NCBI GenBank assembly: GCA_947561715.1
Contig: OX387200.1
Location: forward strand, 1,242,501-1,306,500
Reading direction: 5' to 3'
Source: Ascidia mentula
Taxonomy: Eukaryota > Chordata > Ascidiacea > Phlebobranchia > Ascidiidae
DNA length: 64,000 bases
Part shown: positions 1 through 10,564 of the stretch, in pieces
How the letters are laid out: every line of letters begins with the position of its first letter
Numbering within the stretch: position 1 is the stretch's first letter
Notes under the pieces: generated by a model
Seen by the model: the letters and a program-made list of their open reading frames with translations, nothing else
Databases searched by the model: none
Told to the model about the DNA's origin: nothing
Position numbers and translations under genes: made by a program

Positions 1-1404
1 AAAAACAAGCAGACTCTGCAAGTTCCTTCGAAATATATTACCATAAATGTATGTTCATATCTACATTCATGTAAAAATTGGGGGGTAAAAACAGACAATA
101 TATTAAGTTTACCAACAGGAAGCACTCCTGGTCACATTAAAACCGAATAACTATGTGTACCATTAACATCAATAACCCATGTTTCTTTTAGATAAAAAAC
201 AAAAACAATGAAAACTGCCAAGGTAATTAAAAAAAATTATGGAAGGTGCCATATCAGTCTTGCCTCTTTGAACTGAATTATCCTGGTTTGGTAGAAGACT
301 GACTTATATTTTCCAAAATGCACAAGCTTTCGCATACCTCTTGCTGCATAATGTGTAAATGAATGCAATAGAAGAAACAAGTGCAGAACGGGGGAGCTTG
401 TGTATTTTAGAAAATAAATGTTAGACCTTTGCACAAAAAGTTTGAGTCTGGCAGATTACTTACAAATCCACATTATAAAACTTCAAGAGCACAAATGTCA
501 CTCATAGACTTTTGACGTTGGGTTTGTTCGGCAAAAACAACTACATAACCAAAACATAACCTGTATTGCCTACATTACTCATATCCATTATAGAAGTGGT
601 AACTGGAAAACAAGTTTGCAGTTGAAAAACATCAATTACAACATGTTTCCTACAGGTGCTAAGCAACAATTGTTAATGAAGTAGTCTAATGCTGGCAATT
701 TTATCCAAGAAGTAAATACAGACAAGAAAAAGTTTTAAAACAGAGAGAAATGGAATGTTATGCAAAAAAAAAACTGACAGAGGATGCAAAGACTTTTGTA
801 CAGATTTTAGCACACCTTTTAAATTTTTGTTGAAAATTTCATTAATATTTGCTGTGAAGAGCACCAAAGACCACTTTAAAACAACACAAAGAGTGTAACT
901 AATCTGTTGCATATGTATTTGACACCACATTCATGCAAAGAAACAAATAGCAAAAGACACATGAGACAAATATTTGTGCCTGTAACAACAAAACCCCCCA
1001 AAAAATACTACCCATATTTTAGTATAATTTATGTTCTATTTTGTAGCACAGTTTAGTAGCTTCGACATGTCTAACTGCTATAAAAATGTTAAAATAGAAA
1101 CTATGAACTTGTAAATCATGCTTGTGAGAAAAGCAGACTGAACAATTGCAAAAAAATTCTTTATTCATGCAAATTATATCACAACCAACACAAAGCACAT
1201 TAAGCAACAGAAGGATAAATGTTGGTGACACAACAATTCTGTATCTTATTGTCAGCTTTAAGCTTAAAAAAGAAATTTTATTTGGCTTCAAGAAATGCAG
1301 TGAATCTATTGAAAAATTACAAGGTGTTGATTTCATTGGTCTCAAAAAGATTTGTCGCAGAAAAAGTTTTTTCAATACAAATTGCTTGGAAATATTTTTT
1401 TTAC
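1..1404. other. Region 3' of the last gene A exon seen, no clear exon
   Basis: AT-rich sequence. Reading minus, a weak candidate at about 117-193 (acceptor aag, then a W-x-I-D-V-N-G motif) resembles the second half of the split Ig domains of genes B and C, but its donor is poor and nothing upstream pairs with it. Other open frames here look random. Confidence 0.3.
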
Positions 1405-1578
1405 CTTGGCAATCTGGACCACCACTTATTATCCGATTATGTGCACAGTTTGCATTTCTACCATTATTGACATCATTACAACAAAATACAAAACCAACAG
1501 TTCCTTCAATAATGGTTGAGTTTGTGCTGTTTGTGCAATATGTTGCACTGGAACCCAAAGGGGCTACTTCACAAACAG
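1405..1578 (-). CDS. Gene A exon 6: degenerate CCP-like domain 4
   Basis: 58 residues with extra cysteines (AVCE, TYCT, FCCN, NANC, GPDC) and no Trp. It is bounded by the same phase-1 splice sites (acceptor tttag, donor gtaaaa) as the other CCP exons. It is probably a diverged CCP; the disulphide pairing cannot be assigned. Confidence 0.65.
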
Positions 1579-4500
1579 CTAAACAAAAATTTGAAAAATA
1601 ACCCTGTAAAACATTTATATAAATACTCAATTGCAATTATACCTGAGCATTCTGTAACATTCCATCGCCCTGGACTAACACATAGTGCAGATGGGCTTCC
1701 AGTGTAGCCAGTATTACAAACAAGATTTACATTTTTATTAACCAGCAAAACACCAGTGGAATTACTACTATATGACATGTCAGTTGGTATGGCTGATTTA
1801 TCACATGAGCCTGAAGCAAAATCATAAAGTCTATCAGGCACAGATACTTGTGCAAGATTAATGGTTAGATAAATTAATCAAGATCAGTGGACTCAAACCT
1901 TATTAAATTCACGGACCCCTTTTGCAAACTTCTAAAAACTTTACCTAAAGTTTTTGTGACAAACATAGTTGTTTAACTTCCCTAAATAAAAAAAAATTAT
2001 GTAACACATGACATAAAAAATTTTTAAAAACGAATTTTTTCAACAATTGCTAAAAAATAATCAAACCAGAAAAAGAACAAAACTTGCAAAAATTGGGACA
2101 CAGCTAGTGTTTTTTATGTACCACTTCCTAAATAAGAAGGGTGCAAAAATGTGTTCCCATCATTAAAAAATGACATATATTTGGAATGTTATGGAAAGCA
2201 TATTTACGTATATGTTGGTCTTTTTTTAACACTGTTAAACCACGCTTTTCTATCCTTTTTGTACAGAAACTTTTAATTGAGATTTGCTTCTGTGATAACT
2301 TAATTCGTTGAGACATCATGATGCATGAAATACAAACTGCTTGCTGCAAAAAGTTAGTGTAGCCCGTTTCACAGTTTCAATTAATGCAAACAATTACCTG
2401 GTTTTGAGACAAAAACCAAGCTGAATGGCGTTGGTTACTCATGACAAATGTTGGTCAGTCGGTGGCTATGGATTACCGCATAGCCAACTTATGACAGCAG
2501 AACATATTTATTAAAATAACTGATTAGGTTGTGCACACATCCTTGATACTATTTGGGGTCCGTGACAGGTTGGAGAAACCACTGATTTTAATTCATACCC
2601 ATGCAGTCGTTGGTAATGTTCCATATGTCAACTCCCACACACACTGCTGCTGCTTTTCCAGAGTAATTTCCAGCACATGTCAAGTTTACAGTCTCCCCAA
2701 AAGCAGTTGAGCCATTTTGGGGCACAGTATAAGAGTCATTTTGTTGTACACTAGTATCAGCGCACTTAACTAAAATATAACAATGTGATATGAAGCAATC
2801 AATACTTGTATCTTGCAAAGCAGATCAAACATATTGCTATTGTTGGTTAATATGCAAAACAGAAGTCTATCATTGCCATTGAACAACTAGTTGACAGTGT
2901 ACTATTTTTATGCAATTTTGTAACACACTATACTTAATACTTCACAATAATTTACTTGTAAGCAACACATCTTTTCTGATTAAATGCCTTTAGACTAAAT
3001 ATGCTGCTCAAAAAATATCTAACACACAAACCAAACACACTCTGGATCGAATTATACTGCAGCTGTGTGAGTGAGCCAGTGAAACAAAACTGAGCTATAA
3101 TACCAATTAAACTTTGCTTCTATACCAAACATGACTTTTGTCCGGGCACAAATATCCTTATATTTTACACCATATTTCCTAAGCAAACAGCTATTTTTAT
3201 GCATGAAACCTTTGCTTGCACTTTTTTACATACCAAGAACAAATTTTGCCATAAAACATACAAATCAACCACATTACGGATTTAAATAAACTAAAAAAAG
3301 TTTGGCAGCTTGGTTGTAATAGAAAGGTTCACATGGGTTTCCTACATAGTTGGGTTGGACCATGCAACCACAACTAAACTGGTGGCGTGGGTAGAAAAAA
3401 TATAAGGGAGGTGTTCGGCTTCGGTACCTAATTAATGAAGCTGTTAGATGCATTTTCATCAGACATTTACCATGCAGGTTCAGCTTTAAAAACAGGTAGC
3501 GAAAAAAAAAAACAACTGTGGAAAAAACAAACCAACTGTGGAGACGAAAACTTTACGGTAGTGTACGTTCCTGCGTAGCGGGAAATTGACCGCACTTTCA
3601 CACCCCTTAAAAAAACAATGTGCAAAAATGCTGAGGGGGTGTTCTGACACCAAAACACCCCCCTGGATCCACCACTGGTAATGGCATTGCCAAACTTTGC
3701 AATTTGAAAGAGCAAAAAGAAACCCAGAAACATGTTAATTTTTGAAAGGTATAGAGAATCCAACCTAGCTTTGTGTTTCTTTTTATAGTTGTACAAAATG
3801 AACACATTATTATCTGTAAAAAAAGATAGCTCTACTACTTCGAAACAAGGAATGCATTTACTTAATTTGCAATCAGGAGGTGGGTTCCAGGTTGCATTAG
3901 CTTGACATGTGGAAGGTTGGTTTCGTACTTCATACCCTGTATTGCATGAAAATGTGTGTGAGCTCATGTAACCTTGCTTGGCTGGCACATCCATAATGAT
4001 ATTAGGAGTTGAGACATTTCCACAATCTGAAAAAAATTTAGGCAAATATTGGCTAAAGATAGAATGGAAAACCTACCACAGAACATACTGATATTTGCGA
4101 CAAGCATCACTAAATTATTAAAAAAACTGTTTGTAACATGTTTTAGTAAATATTAACAACTAGATTCTCTGTAAATTATGAAAAATATTTTGTAACAACC
4201 TGTTTGCTGTCCTGGCACTGCTAAATTATTCATCCAAACACCTTTGTAAGGTGAAATGTAAACTAATACATTAATCACATGATCCAATTTATTGCATTTT
4301 ATCTCTATTTTTTGTGAAGAAAAAACAGTAAATAGCATAATCCAGATAATTGCTTGTTATTTCAAAGATTTATTCCAAATGTTCAGTAGGTATAAGGTTC
4401 ACACAGCGTTATGTTGCTCTTAAAATACACCAAAAGCATAGTCAGTTTTGCAACATTTGTAGCTATGATTAACCAATACAGACTGAAACTTTTTTATAAA

Positions 4501-6301
4501 TTACTGTTAAACAAAAATTTTACACAAACAGGAATTGAATAAACTTGAAATATTTATTCAAAAAATAAAATCTTTTAAATTGTTTTAACTTTAAACTTCG
4601 AATATTTTTTAGGGGAACAAAAATTACATGAATCGATTCGTCATTTACATCTTTTTTATGAATTAGCATTTTTTGGTTGAAAACTGAATGCATATGAGCC
4701 ATATCAAATAGTTAGTGATTTGGTAATATTTCCTTTTCTTCTATGAATACACTTACACTTGGCTGTCAATGTAAAACTTGGGTTGCCGATTGATGGGTTC
4801 AAAGTGATGTCAATTGTGATATCATTTGTTATGGCAGGTGGTGAATATGTTGAAATTATGTTTGGTCCTGATATTGAGCAAGTTATATTATTCATTGTCA
4901 AAGTTGTATTTTCAACACATCCGCTATTATAGTAAGTAGAAACCGCAACCGTGTTTCTTCTCCATGTACAAACAAAAACTGAGGCAGCAGGAACACTGCC
5001 CGTGAACAAAGGGCTAAAGTTGAATGATACATTACCACCATCCTCTAAGCCACCTGATGCAGTGATGGTTTGTGCATCTGAAAAAAAATTTAGTCACCCT
5101 CAATACAGCACACACAGTTTTCAGTTCCCTCATGCACAACAATTGTTCAATACTCGAATTAAACCCTTCCTTCCAAAGACAATTAACTAAGTGTCATTTA
5201 TTAGATTCAAAGAAAACCAGGAGTAGAAAACCAAGTCTGATTTTACATGAAATGAACATGTAATTATGTGATCCTTGCAGATGCACAATAATATCACAAA
5301 GGTCAGGGCATGCTGTGACATCACAAAAAAAAATTTGGTCATTGTAACATCACACACTAAAGTTACAAGCACTGGCATACCTCTGATTTTGGGCAAAAAG
5401 TACACCAACCATAAAATTGGTCTGCATGTTAACAATTAAACTTATTTCAGAGATAGGGTTTAAATTAATAGTAACTAAGCCCCTAACCCCTAAACAGTTT
5501 AGTTATGCTCAGTTTGTATTAAACCATGCTGCATAAGTGTAAAAACTAGAGGGTTTTTATTTCGTTGATGTTATGCCATATGGCATCAAATGCTCTTACA
5601 TGAGAGCCGCTTATAGGTCAGGGAAGGTGTGCAGGAAAACACTCCATCTATCACATCATATGACTATTAAAACATTTGCCATGAACTACCTTTGTGACCT
5701 TTCAGAATAAAACAATAACAAAACATATCACATACCTTAGATCAAAACATTTAACGTTAAATGCGGCAACGAGAGCTTTGCTTCAATCGCATAACGTTTT
5801 TCATATTCCCACTTGTCTTATTCTTCGCTTAGCTTATTCTTCGCTAGCGTGGCGTATATTTCGATATAGGCTATATACGATTATTGAAAGTAAAAAAAAT
5901 AGTGACATGGACAGGATTATTAAAACATCAATTTATTTATTAAACCTAAAGCCAATTTTCAATATGTCAGGCAGAAGCCAAGCGATTAACCCAACGTACC
6001 ATATGCGCATCAGCATGTATGTGACGTAATTACAAATCCGACACAAAGAATAATAAAGTTTGATGCAGGTGCATTTTTTTACAGTTTGCAGCTCAGTGAT
6101 ATCACATTGACGTATTTTTTGGTGTGATGTCATAACTTAACCCCACCTTTATGGTTTCGCAACTGGGGGTTGTTGTTATTTCTGGAACATAGTTGCGTCT
6201 CGGTGCATAGTAATATTTAAACACTTTTTTAACAACTTACTTGATTTATAGAATAAACATGCAAAAACAAGTCCAAACACAAACCATCTTTTTATTTCCA
6301 T
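1405..6301 (-). CDS. Gene A: CCP-domain receptor-like protein, 5' part (six exons)
   Basis: Spliced model on the minus strand with exons 6301-6241, 5077-4757, 4026-3862, 2769-2599, 1810-1643 and 1578-1405. Every junction has AG/GT and every internal exon is phase 1-1, giving about 353 residues without a stop. Residues 1-20 are a signal peptide (MEIKRWFVFGLVFACLFYKS), 21-127 the N-terminal domain shared with gene C, and 128-353 four CCP-like modules of 55-58 residues. The ATG is the first in the exon and is followed at once by the hydrophobic run. No transmembrane segment, tail or stop codon was found, so the gene either continues past the left edge or has missed exons. It is probably a secreted or surface receptor of the same family as genes B, C and D, in opposite orientation. 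The several-CCP layout recalls the variable complement-receptor-like proteins of Ciona, but I cannot confirm that identity. Confidence 0.75.
1643..1810 (-). CDS. Gene A exon 5: CCP/sushi domain 3
   Basis: 56 residues with four cysteines (GSCD, NLVC, SALC, VTEC) and Trp in GRWNVTEC, with the CNTGY motif typical of CCP modules. Phase 1-1, donor gtataa. Confidence 0.82.
2599..2769 (-). CDS. Gene A exon 4: CCP/sushi domain 2
   Basis: 57 residues with four CCP cysteines (KCAD, NLTC, AAVC, TNDC) and the conserved Trp three residues before an N-glycosylation site (IWNITNDC). Phase 1-1, donor gtatga. Confidence 0.8.
3862..4026 (-). CDS. Gene A exon 3: CCP/sushi domain 1
   Basis: This 55-residue module carries the textbook CCP pattern: Cys at the start (YCGN), TFSC, PSTC, then Trp in ATWNPPPDC as the last Cys. 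It is the most canonical CCP of the gene. Phase 1-1, donor gtaaat. Confidence 0.85.
4757..5077 (-). CDS. Gene A exon 2: N-terminal family domain
   Basis: A 321-nt phase 1-1 exon encodes about 107 residues beginning NAQTITASGGL. It has the motif NFSP near the start, later Cys-Trp (VCTW), then NITC, and ends FTLTAK before a gtaagt donor. Gene C exon 2 has the same landmarks (DAQ, NFSP, FCGW, a Cys-rich centre). I do not recognise the fold. The cysteines and beta-like alternation would suit an Ig-like or other beta-sandwich domain. Several N-x-S/T sites suggest glycosylation. Confidence 0.72.
5078..6240. repeat. Gene A intron 1, partly dispersed repeat
   Basis: Stretches such as the GTGATGTCATAACTT segment near 6123 and the GTGACATCAC segments near 5300 recur in similar order near 19390-19600. 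This suggests that a repeat has copies in the intron and in the A-B spacer. No coding exon was recognised. Confidence 0.35.
6241..6301 (-). CDS. Gene A exon 1: signal peptide
   Basis: It encodes a basic start (MEIKRW) followed by a hydrophobic core, and ends in phase 1 before a consensus gtaagt donor. The signal-peptide exons of genes B, C and D have the same design and the same phase. Confidence 0.8.
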
Positions 6302-6534
6302 TTTTCTTGGACTCAGAAGAACCTGCGCACTATCAGCAGCGCATGTAAGATATTAAGACTACTGTCATTCTGGCAGAATCCAAAATTATTGTTTCGCAAA
6401 ATGCGTTCCGCATCAATGAGCACCATTGCACAAGAAGGTTTAACTTATACAAAGGAGTTTATTGTTGGTATATATCATACCAGTAAGAATTATTTTGCAA
6501 AATATTTCACTTCTTCATCATTTCGTACCAATAC

Positions 6535-7225
6535 ATCGGTAGAAGTCCCAAGTTTATATTCAAAATAACCTGAAATACGGATCTTTTTGAGCCTTTTTGC
6601 ATTGCCAGTGACGTCACTTTCAATCAAGTGCCAAACCACTTTCCGCATTATAGGATTTTATTTAAATCTCATTATCTGTCAAGGATAGAGTGAAAAATAG
6701 CGTGAAAGTAATAAAAATCGGTAGAGATCCCACGTATTCCATCAGAATGACCTGAAACACGGGTGTTTTTGCGCCTTTTTGCATTGCCGGTGACGTCACA
6801 TTCAATCCAGTGCCAAACCACTTTCCGCTTCATAGGATTTTTTTTTTAATTTCAGTATCTGTCAAGGATAGAGTGCAGAATAGCGTGAAAGTAATAAAAA
6901 TCGGTAGAGATCCCACGTATTCCATCAGAATGACCTGAAACACGGGTGTTTTTGCGCTTTCTTGCATTGCCGGTGACGTCACTTTCAATCAAGTGCCAAA
7001 CCACTTTCCGCTTCATAGGATTTTATTTAAATCTCATTATCTGTCAAGGATAGAGTGCAGAATAGCGTGAAAGTAATAAAAATCGGTAGAGATCCCACGT
7101 ATTCAATCAGAATGACCTGAAACACGGGTGTTTTTGCGCATTCTTGCATTGCCGGTGACGTCACTTTCAACCAAGTGCCAAACCACTTTCCGCTTCATAG
7201 GATTTTTTTAATCTCTGTATTTGTC
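6535..7225 (-). repeat. 182-bp satellite, left block (about 4 units, inverted)
   Basis: Four units, each centred on a TGACGTCA core at about 6610, 6792, 6976 and 7157 (spacing 182, 184 and 181). The unit also holds a conserved AAACCACTTTCCGC box and a TAAAAATCGGTAGAGATCCC box. It is the reverse complement of the array at 10565-13178. The outermost left unit is clearly more diverged. Confidence 0.92.
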
Positions 7226-7750
7226 CAGAATTTATGTCGTCGCAAAATCTAATGGAGTGACACACTCGATTTTTCACACAATCTCATATATTTTCCCTTC
7301 TAATCACAATGTGTCACACTTATGAACTTGCAAAGAACGTTTTATTGTGCAATATGCGTCCAATTGTTTTTCCTTCTTTTTGTAGTGAATATAAATGACC
7401 GTAAAGGTATACCAAAATAAATATTTTGATTTAACATTTTCAAATGAAATGATATTTTCTCTTAAAAAATGGTAAATTTATACATGATGTTGATGTATCA
7501 CAGGTGAAAGTGATCTTTGCTTGTTACACAAACATATAAGAAACACAATTTTTATGGTGGCCACTAAATCTAAGAAACAAATTGAGTAAACAGGCACAAT
7601 TAAAGAAGAAACATTGCACGTTTATTCGGACAGTTTTAAATTATCAGAAGCTTTGATATCTGCCACATCTTTGACAATTGAGTTCATAAACATTTCTGCA
7701 TCATCTGTAGTAAGTACCTTCTGGTAACAGGATCAAAGATTGCTGAAATT
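7226..7750. other. Spacer with no recognised feature
   Basis: AT-rich, no meaningful open frame, and no similarity to other parts of the window that I could see. Confidence 0.4.
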
Positions 7751-7756
7751 TTTATG

Positions 7757-8825
7757 AGTCGGAAACGTTCGCTATTACTGTACATGTACCTTAATAGGAT
7801 ACATTTCATGGCCAACCGTGTAATAAGTCAAACTCATGTACGCGTACTTAATTAACGAACATGCAACTTATTAACGTGCTCGTAACTAATTAACGTGCGC
7901 GCATGATAAGTTGGTCAATAGTGTCATAATCCTAGGTAAAATTACATGTACTGTCACCAGCTTATGGGCGTCGATATGCTCTTGTTTTCTGCTTTCACCT
8001 TTGCAAATATCACTCATGTATCCATCTAGTGGCAGGCAGCGTCAGATCTATGTCAAATCCTCAAATGTTATCGCAACTGCTTAAAAATGTAAGTGTTTCA
8101 TCACAGGCCCAAATATACCATGGCCCCGCACAAATTTGTAAGTACCGAAATGTATGTTTCAAATATTTATCCTCTGTCAAATTTGTCCTCTTTTTCCAGA
8201 ATTAAACATTTGAACAGCGAAGTTGCGCTGTATACTCAGCTAACCTTGTACTTTTACGTGCGCATATGCCCTTACAAATTATCTTGATTTTAAGTTATAG
8301 TAAACATGTACATACTTTGTTTTAGTGCGCATGGGCTGCCCATATTCAAAAGAATTTTACAGCGCTTGCAATGCCACACAATAATTTTACAAAGTTTGCA
8401 TCTTTACGTCGCAATTTAATTGTGTTAAGCTTGCCAAAAAGCAGAGTTGATTGCAGTGAAACCTCACGTTTTAAGTTCTCTTTGGGGTTGCGAGACATCA
8501 AAGTAAACGGTGCGAACCACAGATATCCACAAGATGGATACATGAGTGATATTTGCAAAGTAAAAGCAGAAAACAAGGGCATATCGACTCCCATAAGCTT
8601 TGACTTGAAGCTAACTATTTGTTCTTTGAAATGAAAAAATACGACGACAGTACAGGTAATTTTACCTAAGATTATTACACTATCGGCCAACTTAACATGC
8701 GCGCACGTTACTTAGTTGCATGTTCGTTAATTACGTATGCGTACATCAGTTTGACTTATGACACGGTTGGCCATGAAATATATCCAATTAAGGTACATGT
8801 AAACTAATAGCGAACGTGCTGCTTA
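7757..8825. repeat. Large imperfect inverted repeat (palindrome)
   Basis: The left arm (about 7757-8065) reads as the reverse complement of the right arm (about 8495-8825). Both contain, in mirror order, CGTTCGCTATTA, GGCCAACCGTG, AATTAACGAACATGCAACT, CGTGCGCGCATG and GATGGATACATGAGTGATA. The roughly 430-bp centre is unrelated. The ORFs that overlap the arms are mirror images of each other and are not convincing genes. It may be a foldback element or the inverted ends of a non-autonomous transposon. Confidence 0.8.
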
Positions 8826-8883
8826 CTAACGCGCGCGTACCTTATTATTCCACATGATGTCGCTCTTATTCGGAATTTGACAC

Positions 8884-9027
8884 TGTTGGCCAGGCTTTAG
8901 ATAACGCGCACGTTCATTATTACGGCACACGCACGTTATCTAAGGTACGCGTACAATATGGCGAATTATGACACCGATGTCCCAAACAACATAACGAACG
9001 TGCTCGTTATTTAAAGCCTGGCCAACA
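8884..9027. repeat. Short inverted repeat with CG-rich arms
   Basis: Arms of about 30 bp (GTTGGCCAGGCTTTAGATAACG mirrored by CGTTATTTAAAGCCTGGCCAAC, near 8885 and 9005) enclose further ACGCGCACGT-like boxes. It shares the style of the adjacent larger palindrome and may belong to the same element. Confidence 0.7.
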
Positions 9028-10564
9028 GTATGTCCAAAACAACATAATTTACGTTTAGGGTTTGAATGTGAAGTTGCAATATGTCACGATGATAATGGTG
9101 GCTAATTGCCTTTAAATTGTCCCTTTACCAGTGCACTTGGCTAAGATGCAGGCAGTTGGGTGTAATTGTTTATTGATGAAATGTAACTAAATAGCATAAA
9201 ATAAAATGGAATATATTTAGAATCAAATAGAACGGTCAGAAAAGGGCGAAATGCGTTACCGTATAAACATATAGTCTCGTGATATGCGATATTGTGAGAG
9301 AAAGACAGTGGGCTCGTAAATAAAATTTGGGTAAGAAAGCCCCAGCCAATTACGTAGGGTGAAGTATCCCTGTCACAAACAAACTCCCCTAACAATGGAA
9401 TGCGATGACAAATTTTTATCAATGCAGCTTCCAGTTCTGACATTGTCCCACATGCGACTTGGTGAGTGTCAATGCAAATTCTTATCAACGCGATTGCGGG
9501 TACATTTTCACCCATATGTCAAAGGCGGTTTGCGTCACACGACCGCAATGTAAATCGAATGACGCTAAAAAGTACTTAACCCTGATATTGGGATGTACTT
9601 CAGAACGTGAAAAAAAATGTTTGAAAAATAATGTATGTTCACAGTACGTTTTACACGCAAAATTGACGATAAAGGTGTGCGCAATGCTAATAATAGGCCT
9701 AATGGCGGTCATGCACATTCGCAATACAAAAAGGAAAACAAACGAGAGAAAAAATCATTTGTTCAAACCTTACTGGATGATGGAACCAAGCTACCCTGGC
9801 AGGCTGTCGATCGATTACCGTATCTATAGTGCTGAGTAAAAGGTTTGATACTTGCTGGACCTATGTTTCAAATGTTTATCACATTGCTTATATGTGTTTT
9901 GCATTCCACGCAAACTGATGACGCCCTTTACAAGGCGAAATATAAATCTAAGCAACCTTCGTATTAAAAGGAAGTCAACATAAATGGTTACATGTACATA
10001 TTCGCAAGGGTTAGGCGTGTTTATGAAAAGACTAACAAACGCGTTTGGTATGTGTATCAACATACTTTATACAGCGACGTAAATCGAAATTAAACATGCA
10101 CAATATCGAATCAAGTCAACCAGCATGATGGGCAATTGGCATATTTAATCAAGAAGTGTTGCAAAGGATGTTAATGTCGGTATGGAAATAAGGTTAAAAT
10201 CCGACGATTTCGCCACTACCATTCGTCAATAAAAACTCCCAATCGGATAACATTAAGTACCTCAAAGGCTATCGCATAACGAGACAGGATCGTCACATTG
10301 CGAAAACCCTCATTTGGCAGCTATGGTATTTGGCAGCTATAGTACATGCAATGTAAACATTTCTGTGTTGTTTTATTACAATGGTGGATATCGTAAATGC
10401 AAATTTTGCCAGGCAATTTGTGCACAAAACACTGCATTGGCCAAAATCTGACTTCTCTAATCGTTGCGATCATGTACAGCTCATCTGGTGGAGCGTTGGG
10501 CCTCATTAAAAATCGCAAAAAAGTGAAAAAGCCCTGGTTTGAAGTCATTCTGATGGAAAACGTG
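9028..10564. other. Spacer inside the inverted satellite pair
   Basis: Open frames of up to 126 codons occur (for example 9459-9839), but their translations have no recognisable domain and overlap open frames on the other strand. The last 70 bases grade into a diverged satellite unit. Confidence 0.4.

Noticed and set aside
117..193. Possible Ig half-exon of gene A on the minus strand
   Set aside because: A WxIDVNG-like stretch is suggestive, but a stop follows soon, the donor is weak and no partner exon was found.
1146..1601. 151-codon plus-strand open frame
   Set aside because: It is the reverse of gene A exon 6 and its intron; the minus frame has splice sites and CCP-like cysteines.
8346..8690. 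114-codon minus open frame and 87-codon plus open frame
   Set aside because: They lie on an arm of the large palindrome and read each other's complement; no domain.
9459..9839. 126-codon open frame on the plus strand
   Set aside because: Overlaps open frames on both strands, no recognised motif, no support from neighbours.
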